Shown here: piece after piece, positions 42,147 to 50,953 of the stretch
Position numbering within the stretch: position 1 is the first letter of the stretch
Layout of the letters: every line of letters starts with the position of its first letter
Assembly: GCF_041287255.1 (NCBI RefSeq)
Contig: NZ_JBGGTX010000001.1
Location: 496,001-560,000, forward strand
Length of the DNA: 64,000 nt
Direction: 5' to 3'
From: Tamlana flava
GTDB lineage: Bacteria; Bacteroidota; Bacteroidia; Flavobacteriales; Flavobacteriaceae
Notes under the pieces: generated by a model
What the model was told of the DNA's origin: nothing
The model's input: only the letters and a program-made list of their open reading frames with translations
Databases searched by the model: none
Program-made: the position numbers and the translations under genes

Positions 42147-44771
42147 TTAAGCCTCGTCCATTTCCATAATTAAATTGGCAATCAAAGCTGTCCAACCTGT
42201 TTGGTGGGATGCCCCTAAACCTTTACCTGTGTCGCCATCAAAAAACTCATAGAACAAATGAAGGTTTTTAAAGTGTTCCTCTTTGGTGAACATGTGGTTA
42301 GGGTCGTCCGAATGATACTGGAATTTCCCGTCAGAATTAGCTTCAAAAAGTTTTATAAGTCGTTTTGTCAACTCATTGGCAATTTGTTTCAGGTTTAGTT
42401 TTTTTCCCGAACCTGTTGGGAATTCATATTGATAGGTTGGTCCATAAAACTTATAATACTTGCGCAGAGATTGAATAATCATATAGTTTAACGGCATCCA
42501 AATTGGTCCACGCCAGTTCGAGTTTCCGCCAAACATGTTTGAACGGCTTTCGCCTGGTTCATATTGAATTTGGTGGTGACCATGGTGCTGAAATACAAAC
42601 GGATGTTTTTCATGGTATTTAGACAATGAACGAATGCCATAATCTGAAAGAAATTCATTTTCATCAAGCAGACGTATCAACAGATGCTCCAATCTAAAGG
42701 CTCGCATAATTGAAAACAAATAGTTGCCCTCTTCATTGGTGTTATCCAAATTTGAAATTAAAGACGCCAAATCGGGTCGTGTTCTTATAATTTCGTTTGC
42801 TCTTATTCTAAATTCCTTAAGCTCCTCAAAAAGGTTTTTGTGCATGATTTCAACAGCGAACATAGGTATAACACCCACTAATGATCGCACTCTAAGGCGA
42901 TTGGTTGCACCGCTTGACATTTCAACAACATCGTAATAAAAATTATCCTCGTCATCCCAAAGTGAAATATCTTTTTTCCCAATATGGTGCATGGCCCAAG
43001 CAATGTTTAAGAAATGCCTAAAGAACTTGGCCGCCGCTTCTTCATAAATTTTGTTGGTTTTTGAAAGTTCCAGTGACATGCGCAACATATTCAAGGCAAA
43101 CATGGCCATCCAACTAGTGGCATCAGATTGCTGCATTCTCGTGATACCAGATGGCATATGGTTGCGGTCAAAAACACCAATGTTGTCCAAACCTAAAAAT
43201 CCCCCTTCAAAAAGATCAGTACCACTTTTATCCTTTTGGTTTACCCACCAAGTAAAGTTGAGTAATAATTTTTGAAAAGCTGTCTCTAAAAATTTGGTAT
43301 CTCCCTTGCCTCTATATTCTTTGTCTTTATCGTAAACATGCCAAACAGCCCATGAGTGCACGGGAGGATTTACATCACTAAAATTCCATTCATAAGCTGG
43401 AATTTGTCCGTTGGGGTGCATATAGTTTTCCTTTAAAACAAGTAGTAGCTGCTCTTTAGCAAAATACGGATCCACCTCAACAAACGATGCCATATGAAAC
43501 GCCAAATCCCATGCAGCATACCATGGGTATTCCCATTTATCAGGCATGGAAATAATGTGCCTATTGGTAAGGTGTTGCCAATTATAGTTTCGCATATTAT
43601 AGCGATTTGGTTTGGCTTCGCCCGGGCCTCCAAAAAGCCATTTAAACACATCGTTATAATAAAACTGTTTTGTCCAGAGCAACCCTGCAAATGCATCCTT
43701 TGCAATAGCGCGGTGGACTTCCGGAGTATCCTTGTTAATTGTTTCGTTGTAAAACTCTTCGCATTCTTTCATGCGCTGTTGGAACACAGTATCAAAACCA
43801 GCCCAAGGATCTTGAAGTTTGGTTTTGGTTAGACGTACTTTAATCGTCTTTTCTTCCCCTGGCTTCAATTTCATTTTATGCCAAACTGCAAATTTAGAGC
43901 CATTCAATTCTGGGTTTACCGTTTGCTTTTTTTTACTCACAACTCGGTCGTTTATCCCATCTTTTACATATTTGGTGTCATTTGGGATATTATAAATGCG
44001 CTTGTTGTTTGTTTCGTTTTCACAAAATAGTTGTTTGCCCTTTTCATGATATAAATAATATCTACCATTTCGGGTGCTTCTGGACATGACACTTGTTTTT
44101 GAAGTGGACTTCATGTTTGGGCGTGTATGCCGTTTATTGTGTTTCCAGAAATTGCGAAACCACAGATGAGGCAGCACATGTATTTTAGCTTTTTTCTTGC
44201 CACGGTTTACCACCGTGATTTTCATGAGAATGTCATTTACATCGGCCTTAGCGTACTCAATAAAACAGTCGAAATAGGCATTATCCTTAAAACACCCAGT
44301 ATCGAGCAATTCATATTCGGGTTCATGCCTACCTCTTTGATTACCATGAACCAAATCGCCATAAGGAAATTCATTTTGAGTATACTTATAGAGGAATTTA
44401 CAATACGAATGCGTAGGCGACGATACCTGATGGAAATAAAGTTCTTTCACGTCTTCACCATGATTGCCTTGATTGTTTGTCAACCCAAACAATCGCTCCT
44501 TTAAAATAGCATCCTTTCCGTTCCAAAAAGCGGGTGCCAAACACATGATTTCGCGCGAATCGCAAAAACCAGCAATCCCTTCCTCTCCCCATCTGTAGGC
44601 ATTACTCCTAGCTTTTTCATGATCTATAAATTCCCACGACGTACCATGCTCACTGTAATCTTCACGTACGGTTCCCCATTGTCTGTCAGCCAAATATGGC
44701 CCCCATTTTTTCCAGTATTTATAAGTATCGGATACCGCCAACCGCTCTACCTCAGCACCTTTTTGAAACAT
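42147..44771 (-). CDS. GH63-like glucosidase
   Basis: 874 residues, no signal peptide. The N-terminal part YKYWKKWGPYLADRQWGTVREDYS and the (alpha/alpha)6 barrel motifs WEYPWYAAWDLAFHM, LGLDNIGVFDRN and NSNWRGPIWMPLNYM correspond to the mannosyl-oligosaccharide glucosidase / GH63 group. Bacterial members hydrolyse alpha-glucosides or related sugars, and the carboxylates of AWDLAFH and the C-terminal barrel are the likely catalytic acids. Cytoplasmic location is suggested. Single gene. Confidence 0.85.
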   Translation of the reverse strand: MFQKGAEVERLAVSDTYKYWKKWGPYLADRQWGTVREDYSEHGTSWEFIDHEKARSNAYRWGEEGIAGFCDSREIMCLAPAFWNGKDAILKERLFGLTNNQGNHGEDVKELYFHQVSSPTHSYCKFLYKYTQNEFPYGDLVHGNQRGRHEPEYELLDTGCFKDNAYFDCFIEYAKADVNDILMKITVVNRGKKKAKIHVLPHLWFRNFWKHNKRHTRPNMKSTSKTSVMSRSTRNGRYYLYHEKGKQLFCENETNNKRIYNIPNDTKYVKDGINDRVVSKKKQTVNPELNGSKFAVWHKMKLKPGEEKTIKVRLTKTKLQDPWAGFDTVFQQRMKECEEFYNETINKDTPEVHRAIAKDAFAGLLWTKQFYYNDVFKWLFGGPGEAKPNRYNMRNYNWQHLTNRHIISMPDKWEYPWYAAWDLAFHMASFVEVDPYFAKEQLLLVLKENYMHPNGQIPAYEWNFSDVNPPVHSWAVWHVYDKDKEYRGKGDTKFLETAFQKLLLNFTWWVNQKDKSGTDLFEGGFLGLDNIGVFDRNHMPSGITRMQQSDATSWMAMFALNMLRMSLELSKTNKIYEEAAAKFFRHFLNIAWAMHHIGKKDISLWDDEDNFYYDVVEMSSGATNRLRVRSLVGVIPMFAVEIMHKNLFEELKEFRIRANEIIRTRPDLASLISNLDNTNEEGNYLFSIMRAFRLEHLLIRLLDENEFLSDYGIRSLSKYHEKHPFVFQHHGHHQIQYEPGESRSNMFGGNSNWRGPIWMPLNYMIIQSLRKYYKFYGPTYQYEFPTGSGKKLNLKQIANELTKRLIKLFEANSDGKFQYHSDDPNHMFTKEEHFKNLHLFYEFFDGDTGKGLGASHQTGWTALIANLIMEMDEA

Positions 44772-45031
44772 ATTTTACAAGAATTAAGTTTTCAAAATTA
44801 ATTGTTGAATAACTAAACTTAAAAGACAATTTCAAAAGCTATTCTGAATAAAAATAAGATATTTTTAGACGATTTTTTAATTGCCCAAAAAGTATTGTCT
44901 AATTGTCTTTATTAAAGGTGAAATTTTAAAATTTTTCAAAAAAAGATGCTCTAAAATGAAGAAGTTGCAGTGAAAAACATGCCAATATATATTTCGCCAT
45001 GAAAATTATAAATTTAAAATGGTTTTCCACA

Positions 45032-46321
45032 TCAATCAGCTATCGCCTGATTTACCAATATTCTGAATTTTCCAGCAGTATCATCAGTTCTTGTGCGCTG
45101 CGTTTGTTTTAACAAAATAGCAACCATATCCTCTTTTGGGTCGGCAAAATATTGGGTGTTAAAGTAACCACCCCATTCAAAAGTACCTTCACTTCCGCTA
45201 CCGCCTAAATCATGTCTTTTTTTGTCTACCAAGCCAAAGGCCAAGCCATGAACGGCTTCTATATCTTCAGATATATAAGGAATTTGATCGGTTAAAATGG
45301 TTTCAACTGTGGTTCGGCTTAAAAGTCGATTGCCATTAAATTTCCCCTTATTCAAATACATATTTAAGAACATGGCATAATCGGTAGCCGTACTAGTTAG
45401 TCCAGCACCACCCGAAAAAAAGCGCTTAGCACCTGTTTTCGGGTAATCAGTATCGTAAAAGGTTACTGGAAATTTTTCCCATTTACCAGACTCAATGGTT
45501 TGCACAGTAACCAGACGGTTATATTGGGGTTCTGATAGGTAAAATTGGGTGTCGTGCATCCCCAATGGTTCAAAAATTCTAGTTTTAAAAAACTCATCAA
45601 GCGGCATTCCAGAAATTATTTCAATAAAATAACCCAAGACATCTAGCCCTTCACTATAAGTGAATTGTTCTCCGGGATTATGATGCAAAGGCAATTTTGC
45701 CAATTTTTTGATACTTTCTTCAATGCTGATGTCTTCAGTAGTAAACAAATCCGTAACTCCGGCTTTTGCATATATTTTTCTGAATCGAGAATCGCCATCA
45801 ATTTGTCCGTAACCAATACCGGAGGTATGCGTTAGCAGATTTCTAATTGTAATTTGCTTTGTTGCAGATTTAGCAGTAAATGACGAATCGCCCTCATTAA
45901 AGGATTCCAAAACCTGCGGATTCGCAAAGTCAGGAATGAACTTGGAAATTGGGTCGTCCAAATCAAACTTGCCTTCTTCCCATAGCATCATAACCGCAGT
46001 GGATGTAATAGCCTTAGTTTGTGAGGCAATCCGAAAAATGGCGTCTTTTCGTAATAATTTTTTAGACTCATTATCAGCAAGACCAAAGGCTTTGTGATAA
46101 ACTATTTTTCCATGTCTTGAAATTAATGCCACTGCACCAGGAATTTTATTTTTACGAATTGCATCTGTCAGCATAGAATCAATTCTGGACAATCGTTCAT
46201 CGGACATACCAGCGCTACTTGGAGAAGACTCGCTTAGTATTTCGGCTGAAACTGTTTGTGTTTGTTTAAAACAAGAGACGAATAAAAATGGAAGCAGAAA
46301 AATGAAAATGAACTTTTTCAC
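45032..46321 (-). CDS. Lipoprotein serine hydrolase, class C beta-lactamase fold
   Basis: 429 residues from GTG 46319-46321. Lipoprotein signal with C17 (LFVSC). The serine beta-lactamase/D,D-peptidase motifs are S100-X-X-K103 (SQTK) and Y222-S (TYSEG), and GGSGSEGTFEWGG stands in the KTG-like region. Family members act as esterases, peptidases or beta-lactamases, so resistance cannot be assumed. It is preceded by a 354-base gap with a terminator hairpin only about 70 bases upstream of the start. Confidence 0.88.
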   Translation of the reverse strand: MKKFIFIFLLPFLFVSCFKQTQTVSAEILSESSPSSAGMSDERLSRIDSMLTDAIRKNKIPGAVALISRHGKIVYHKAFGLADNESKKLLRKDAIFRIASQTKAITSTAVMMLWEEGKFDLDDPISKFIPDFANPQVLESFNEGDSSFTAKSATKQITIRNLLTHTSGIGYGQIDGDSRFRKIYAKAGVTDLFTTEDISIEESIKKLAKLPLHHNPGEQFTYSEGLDVLGYFIEIISGMPLDEFFKTRIFEPLGMHDTQFYLSEPQYNRLVTVQTIESGKWEKFPVTFYDTDYPKTGAKRFFSGGAGLTSTATDYAMFLNMYLNKGKFNGNRLLSRTTVETILTDQIPYISEDIEAVHGLAFGLVDKKRHDLGGSGSEGTFEWGGYFNTQYFADPKEDMVAILLKQTQRTRTDDTAGKFRILVNQAIAD

Positions 46322-46392
46322 GAGGAGTTTAGTTTTTAGTTGGTAAATTCCTTGCTAATTTAAGGTTTTAGTTCGAATGGATATTCTAAAAC

Positions 46393-46425
46393 AAAAAAAT
46401 CCCTTTCAAATTAATGAAAAGGGAT
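46393..46425 (-). terminator. Rho-independent terminator ahead of the serine hydrolase
   Basis: Minus strand: ATCCCTTTTCA, loop TTAATT, TGAAAGGGAT (one bulged T), then a run of seven T. It stands about 70 bases before the serine hydrolase start, so it ends a small transcript or attenuates the gene. Confidence 0.7.
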
Positions 46426-46435
46426 GGATAACATG

Positions 46436-46522
46436 TAGAGAGTTTTTCGGCATACAGAAAAATAACCAACCAAATTTTAACCCTAACTTAAAGTTAATCC
46501 TACACACTTACTCGACTCTCTA
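46436..46522 (-). ncRNA. Candidate structured RNA or attenuator leader
   Basis: On the minus strand TAGAGAGT (46522-46515) pairs perfectly with ACTCTCTA (46443-46436), closing an 87-base element. An internal TAACT/AGTTA hairpin lies within. Ten bases later comes the terminator at 46425-46393. The order helix, terminator, gene is that of an attenuator or a short sRNA gene. I recognise no known family. Confidence 0.35.
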
Positions 46523-46589
46523 GAATATCTTTTTCTTGGCACTCACTAGTTACTTAAAAATGGACAATAATTTTAATTTAAAATAAAAC

Positions 46590-46622
46590 TTTTCGAAATT
46601 GAATATACTCAATTCTCGAAAA
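46590..46622 (-). terminator. Second hairpin after lpd
   Basis: TTTTCGAAATTGA at 46590-46602 pairs with TCAATTCTCGAAAA at 46609-46622 (one bulge), and GTTTTATTTT follows on the minus strand. It directly abuts the lpd terminator and may act as a backup. Confidence 0.45.
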
Positions 46623-46623
46623 C

Positions 46624-46650
46624 AAAAAAAACGAACCCGAAAGGATTCGC
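46624..46650 (-). terminator. Rho-independent terminator of lpd
   Basis: Minus strand GCGAATCC, loop TTTC, GGGTTCGT: eight pairs including two G-U, then a T-run of eight. It begins 25 bases after the lpd stop. Confidence 0.85.
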
Positions 46651-46675
46651 CCAACCATTAAACTTATATTATTTC

Positions 46676-48076
46676 TTAGATGTGCAAAGCCCTATTGTCA
46701 GTAGCCGCCAATGCAGCTTCTTTAATAGCTTCAGTAAATGTAGGATGTGCATGCGACATGCGGGAGACATCCTCTGCAGATGCACGGTACTCCATGGCTA
46801 CAACGGCCTCGGCAATCATATCGGCAGCACGGGCACCTATCATGTGTACGCCTAAAATTTCATCGGTTTTCTTATCAGCCAAAATTTTCACAAATCCATC
46901 TAAATCCATACTCGCTCTACTTCTACCCAAAGCACGCATAGGGAAGGAACCTATTTTGAAATCAACACCAGCTTCCTTTAACTGCTCCTCTGTTTTTCCA
47001 ACCGAAGCAACCTCAGGCCAAGTATAAACAACACCCGGAATTAAATTATAGTCGATATGTGGTTTTTGTCCTGCTAAAGTTTCGGCAACAAAAACGCCTT
47101 CTTCCTCAGCTTTATGAGCCAACATGGCTCCTTTTACCACATCACCAATAGCATAAATATTTGATGCACTAGTTTGTAAATGGTCATTGACTTCAATCTG
47201 TCCTCTATCATTTAGTTTTACCCCAGCAGCCTCAGCGTTTAAACCATCGGTATATGGACGACGACCAACAGACACTAAACAATAATCACCTATAAGTTCT
47301 ATTTCCTCACCTTTTTTGTTATCTGCTTTTACAATAACCTCATCCCCTTTGCGCTCAACAGATTTTACTTTATGCGACGTATTGATAGTGAATTTTGCTT
47401 TCTTCAAAACTTTATTCAACTCTTTTGACAAACCCGAATCCATAGTTGGGATGATACGATCCATATACTCAACCACAGTAACTTCTGCCCCCAAACGTTT
47501 ATAAACTTGACCAAGCTCCAAACCTATAACACCGCCACCAATAACAATTAAATGCCTTGGAATTTCTTTCAGCTTCAATGCTTCTGTAGAAGTAATGATT
47601 CGTTCTTTATCAATTTTGATAAACGGCAAACTTGACGGCTTACTACCTGTTGCTATAATGGTGTTTTTCGCTTCAATTTCAGTAGCTTTTTCACCAGAAA
47701 CGGTAATATGTGTAGCGTCCTTAAAACTGCCTATGCCGTTATAAACATCGATATTATTTTTCTTCATTAAAAAATCGATGCCACCAGTGGTTTGATCTAC
47801 AACAGCTTGCTTACGCGCAATCATTTTTTCCAAATTCACCTTTACATCGCCAGGAATTTCAATGCCATGCTCCTCAAAATGTTTCACAGCATCTTCGTAA
47901 TGATGCGACGAATCTAAAAGCGCCTTACTAGGTATACATCCCACATTTAAGCAAGTGCCTCCAAGTGTTGCATATTTTTCTATTAAGGCAGTTTTCATGC
48001 CCAATTGTGCGCAGCGTATGGCCGCAACATATCCTCCAGGACCAGAGCCTATCACGGCTACATCGTATGAGTTCAT
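46676..48076 (-). CDS. lpdA: Dihydrolipoyl dehydrogenase
   Basis: 466 residues. FAD-binding IGSGPGGYVAAIRC, redox disulfide C42-C47 in GGTCLNVGCIPSK, NAD-binding VIGGGVIGLELGQV, and the C-terminal active His-Glu in HAHPTFTEA. It is the E3 component of pyruvate, 2-oxoglutarate or branched-chain dehydrogenase complexes. Single gene with its own strong terminator. Gene name by family; more than one E3 may exist in the genome. Confidence 0.94.
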   Translation of the reverse strand: MNSYDVAVIGSGPGGYVAAIRCAQLGMKTALIEKYATLGGTCLNVGCIPSKALLDSSHHYEDAVKHFEEHGIEIPGDVKVNLEKMIARKQAVVDQTTGGIDFLMKKNNIDVYNGIGSFKDATHITVSGEKATEIEAKNTIIATGSKPSSLPFIKIDKERIITSTEALKLKEIPRHLIVIGGGVIGLELGQVYKRLGAEVTVVEYMDRIIPTMDSGLSKELNKVLKKAKFTINTSHKVKSVERKGDEVIVKADNKKGEEIELIGDYCLVSVGRRPYTDGLNAEAAGVKLNDRGQIEVNDHLQTSASNIYAIGDVVKGAMLAHKAEEEGVFVAETLAGQKPHIDYNLIPGVVYTWPEVASVGKTEEQLKEAGVDFKIGSFPMRALGRSRASMDLDGFVKILADKKTDEILGVHMIGARAADMIAEAVVAMEYRASAEDVSRMSHAHPTFTEAIKEAALAATDNRALHI

Positions 48077-48189
48077 ATTTTTTTGTTGAATTTCTTTAGT
48101 TTAAGACAGATTCAAAAATACGAATGTTTTATTGTATCGCAATAAAAAAGGCTCGTTTATAAAATGATTTAGTGATTTTCATAAAAAAG

Positions 48190-48239
48190 AATAACAAATT
48201 TCTCAAATCAGAAAAAATCAAGGTAATCTCTTTGTTATT
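48190..48239. promoter_or_regulatory. Spaced inverted repeat between lpd and dodecin
   Basis: AATAACAAA at 48190-48198 and TTTGTTATT at 48231-48239 are perfect 9-bp arms, 32 bases apart, in the 293-base divergent promoter region. Two binding half-sites or a looping element are possible. No exact -7 box was placed with confidence. Confidence 0.35.
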
Positions 48240-48369
48240 GATAATATGTTTATCAAAATGTAATCGATTATTTTAGACTGGTTGTAAAAATGTTGATAAA
48301 CAACTAATTGCATCGACTTCCTATTTTTTTCGTACCTTAATGTCTCACTTTAACCAAAATCAAATTATT

Positions 48370-48579
48370 ATGGATGAGCATATTTATAAAAAAATTGAAA
48401 TTGTAGGCACTTCAGCAAAATCCAGCGATGATGCCATTGAAAATGCCATTAAAAAAGCATCTAAATCGATTCAAAACCTAAGATGGTTTGAAGTTATCGA
48501 CACCCGTGGCAATATAAAAGAAGGCAAAGTTGATATGTGGCAAGTAACCATTAAAATGGGCTTTACCATGAAAAATTAA
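48370..48579 (+). CDS. Dodecin family protein
   Basis: 69 residues from ATG 48370; a start at 48340 would add ten unconserved residues. IYKKIEIVGTSAKSSDDAIENAIKKAS, LRWFEVIDTRGNI (with the flavin-stacking Trp) and WQVTIKMGFTM match dodecin. Dodecins form hollow dodecamers that store flavins or other cofactors. Divergent from lpd. Confidence 0.92.
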   Translation: MDEHIYKKIEIVGTSAKSSDDAIENAIKKASKSIQNLRWFEVIDTRGNIKEGKVDMWQVTIKMGFTMKN

Positions 48580-48614
48580 TAAAGCACGCTATAAATTTCT
48601 CCTGTGAAATTATG

Positions 48615-48622
48615 TAGTTTTG
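48615..48622 (+). promoter_or_regulatory. -7 box immediately before smpB
   Basis: TAGTTTTG fits TAnnTTTG exactly and ends six bases before the smpB ATG at 48629. If used, the mRNA would be nearly leaderless. No -33 TTG is seen, so it could be chance. Confidence 0.35.
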
Positions 48623-48628
48623 TGCTTC

Positions 48629-49087
48629 ATGCAGAAAAACATAAACATACAAAACAAAAAAGCACGTTTTCAATATGAAATATTGGACAAATACACTGCT
48701 GGAATTGTTTTAACTGGAACCGAAATAAAGTCCATAAGAGACAGTAAAGCTTCTATAGCCGAAAGTTTTTGTGAGTTCAATGAGCGTGGCGAGTTATTTG
48801 TTATAAATATGACCATTGAGGAATACAAATATGGCACGCATTATAACCACAGACCAAAGGCCGAACGCAAATTACTTTTAAACAAAAGAGAGCTTAACAA
48901 ATTGAACAAGGAAGTTCAAAATACAGGCCTAACCATTGTTCCGTTAAGGTTGTTTATTAACGAAAAAGGTTACGCCAAGATGGAAATTGCTTTGGCAAAA
49001 GGTAAAAAACTTTATGATAAGCGTGAAACCATAAAAGACCGCGACAACAAACGAAATCTAGACAGGATTAAAAAAATCTATAAATAA
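48629..49087 (+). CDS. smpB: SsrA-binding protein SmpB
   Basis: 152 residues. NKKARFQYEILDKYTAGIVLTGTEIKSIRDSKASI is the OB-fold signature. HRPKAERKLLLNKRELNKL and the basic tail DKRETIKDRDNKRNLDRIKKIYK match the decoding-site helix. It delivers tmRNA to stalled ribosomes. ATG 48629 chosen over TTG 48620. Confidence 0.95.
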   Translation: MQKNINIQNKKARFQYEILDKYTAGIVLTGTEIKSIRDSKASIAESFCEFNERGELFVINMTIEEYKYGTHYNHRPKAERKLLLNKRELNKLNKEVQNTGLTIVPLRLFINEKGYAKMEIALAKGKKLYDKRETIKDRDNKRNLDRIKKIYK

Positions 49088-49155
49088 TTTAAGTGTTTCT
49101 TAACGCTAGATCCATTATCAATTATTTATTTTGTCCTTTAAATAATCTACAAAAA

Positions 49156-49710
49156 ATGCAAAAAATATTCGCCACTTTACTCGTTTTCCTTATTTCATAC
49201 AGCTTTTACGCTCAAACTGACACTAAAGCAATTCCAGAAAAGGAAACAAAAGAATTTGAAATTGATAGCACTTTGGTTTTATCCCTGGACACTACATTAA
49301 ACACATTGTACAATGTGATTTCAGGCGAAAGAGGGGAAGAAAGAAACTGGAAACAGTTCAAATATCTTTTTAAGGAAGATGCCAAGTTAATTCCTTCGTA
49401 TAAAGATGAAGACGATGTTTACCAAGTGCGCTACCTGTCCCCCAAAGATTATATAAAAAGTTCTGGAAAGTGGTTGGTGGAGCATGGTTTTTTTGAGAAA
49501 GAAATCCATCGTGATGTTGATATTTTTGGCAACATAGCCCAAGTTTATAGCACTTATGAATCGTTTTATTCTGAATCGGACGAAAAACCGTTTATGCGAG
49601 GCATCAATAGCATCCAACTTTTAAATGATGGAACGCGTTGGTGGATAATCAATATTTACTGGACACAGGAAACACCTGAAAACCAAATACCTTTAAACTA
49701 TCTGCCTTAA
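49156..49710 (+). CDS. Exported SnoaL/NTF2-like protein
   Basis: 184 residues from ATG 49156. Signal peptide 1-20 (IFATLLVFLISYSFYAQ). LYNVISGERGEERNWKQFKYLF, DDVYQVRYLSPKDYI and QVYSTYESFYSESDEKPFMRG form the NTF2-like cone. No catalytic residues can be assigned. It is followed one base later by a related lipoprotein gene. Confidence 0.7.
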   Translation: MQKIFATLLVFLISYSFYAQTDTKAIPEKETKEFEIDSTLVLSLDTTLNTLYNVISGERGEERNWKQFKYLFKEDAKLIPSYKDEDDVYQVRYLSPKDYIKSSGKWLVEHGFFEKEIHRDVDIFGNIAQVYSTYESFYSESDEKPFMRGINSIQLLNDGTRWWIINIYWTQETPENQIPLNYLP

Positions 49711-49711
49711 A

Positions 49712-50152
49712 ATGAATAAACATTTTAGAATATTTATCATATTCATATTTGCTTGCTATTCATGTAAAAATGAAGTAGACAACAACATGACCGAGGTTTG
49801 GAAAGATGAAATCGTAAAAACCGAACTTGAATTCTCAAATTTAGCCCAAGAAAAAGGCATGAATATCGCTTTTCTAAAGTTTGTTGCAGATGATGCCGTT
49901 ATGCTCAGAAACAATAAAATTATAAAAGGAAAGGATAACATTAAAACTTTTATGCAAAACAGCACCTCAAAAGGTTTGTCCTGGAAACCAGATTTTGTTG
50001 ATGTTTCAGCCTCTGGCGATTTGGGCTACACCTACGGTAAGTATATTTTTGAATATCAAGATTCTCTAGGGAACAAAAAAAACAACGAGGGCATTTTTCA
50101 TACCGTTTGGAAAAGACAAGCAGACAATACTTGGAAATTTGTTTGGGATTAG
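49712..50152 (+). CDS. SnoaL-like/DUF4440 lipoprotein
   Basis: 146 residues with lipobox Cys at about residue 18 (FACYSC). The NTF2-like domain spans VKTELEFSNLAQEKGMNIAFLKFVADDAVML to GIFHTVWKRQADNTWKFVWD. Function unknown. The two NTF2-like genes look like a tandem pair. Its stop at 50152 abuts the convergent pcm stop at 50153. Confidence 0.75.
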   Translation: MNKHFRIFIIFIFACYSCKNEVDNNMTEVWKDEIVKTELEFSNLAQEKGMNIAFLKFVADDAVMLRNNKIIKGKDNIKTFMQNSTSKGLSWKPDFVDVSASGDLGYTYGKYIFEYQDSLGNKKNNEGIFHTVWKRQADNTWKFVWD

Positions 50153-50794
50153 CTAATTCTTATCCTCCAACAAAGGCACAAATCTAAACTCGCCAAACTC
50201 TTCTTTGTCAAACTCCTTTTCTCCTTTTCTGGTGTAAAGAGTCATTTCTTGTACATTTTTACCCACTGGAATAACCAATCGTCCACCTATTTTTAATTGA
50301 CCAAGCAAAGCTTTCGGGACAAAAGGTGCTCCCGCTGTAACAATTATACCATCAAAAGGTGCTTCTTCCCGCAGACCTGCATAGCCATCACCAAAAACCA
50401 GTTTTTTAGCACGATAGCCCAATTTTGGTAAAAACTTACTGGTTTTTTTAAAAAGTTCGTTTTGACGTTCAATACTGTAAACCTTCGCTCCCAATTCGCA
50501 CAAAATGGCTGTTTGGTAGCCACTACCAGTGCCGATTTCCAAAATTTTATCACCTTTCTTAATTTGCAACAATTCCGTTTGAAAAGCTACTGTATAAGGT
50601 TGTGAAATGGTTTGATCGGCGGCTATAGGAAATGCTTTATCAACATAAGCATAATGCAAAAAACCAGAGTCCATAAACAAGTGCCTTGGTACATTACCTA
50701 TGGCATTTAAAACGGCTTCATCAGTTATTCCTTTGTGCTTTAATTCCTTAACAAGCTGCTGCCTTAATCCCTTATGTTTGAAAGTGTCCTTCAA
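50153..50794 (-). CDS. pcm: Protein-L-isoaspartate O-methyltransferase
   Basis: 213 residues. The SAM-binding motif LEIGTGSGYQTAIL, the isoaspartate signature QTISQPYTVAFQTELL and FDGIIVTAGAPFVPKALLGQLKIGGRLVIPVG identify the repair methyltransferase for damaged Asp/Asn residues. Single gene, convergent with the lipoprotein gene. Confidence 0.95.
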   Translation of the reverse strand: MKDTFKHKGLRQQLVKELKHKGITDEAVLNAIGNVPRHLFMDSGFLHYAYVDKAFPIAADQTISQPYTVAFQTELLQIKKGDKILEIGTGSGYQTAILCELGAKVYSIERQNELFKKTSKFLPKLGYRAKKLVFGDGYAGLREEAPFDGIIVTAGAPFVPKALLGQLKIGGRLVIPVGKNVQEMTLYTRKGEKEFDKEEFGEFRFVPLLEDKN

Positions 50795-50953
50795 TTTTGG
50801 TTGCGTTTAATCGGTTAAAATTAGGTAAACATTTTAAAGCCTGAAACTAATTTATTCAGAATTTATTTTTCGCATTGATAACCCCAAAAATTTGAATGAA
50901 TTCCTTAACTTCAACTTTTAATTATCTTATTTTTGTTGAAAACGTAAAAAATT

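Larger units (their letters stand above)
46322..46675 (-). other. 354-base gap with tandem terminators and a structured region
   Basis: Between lpd and the serine hydrolase. On the minus strand it contains in order: the lpd terminator (46650-46624), a long hairpin (46622-46590), a helix-closed region (46522-46436) and a second terminator (46425-46393). No promoter with an exact TAnnTTTG was found. Confidence 0.6.

Noticed and set aside
44772..45031. Spacer upstream of the glucosidase
   Set aside because: Searched for ORFs, palindromes and exact -7 boxes on the minus strand; nothing convincing.
45032..46321. Antibiotic-resistance beta-lactamase
   Set aside because: SXXK and Tyr motifs are shared by many esterases and peptidases of this fold; nothing in sequence or context shows drug hydrolysis.
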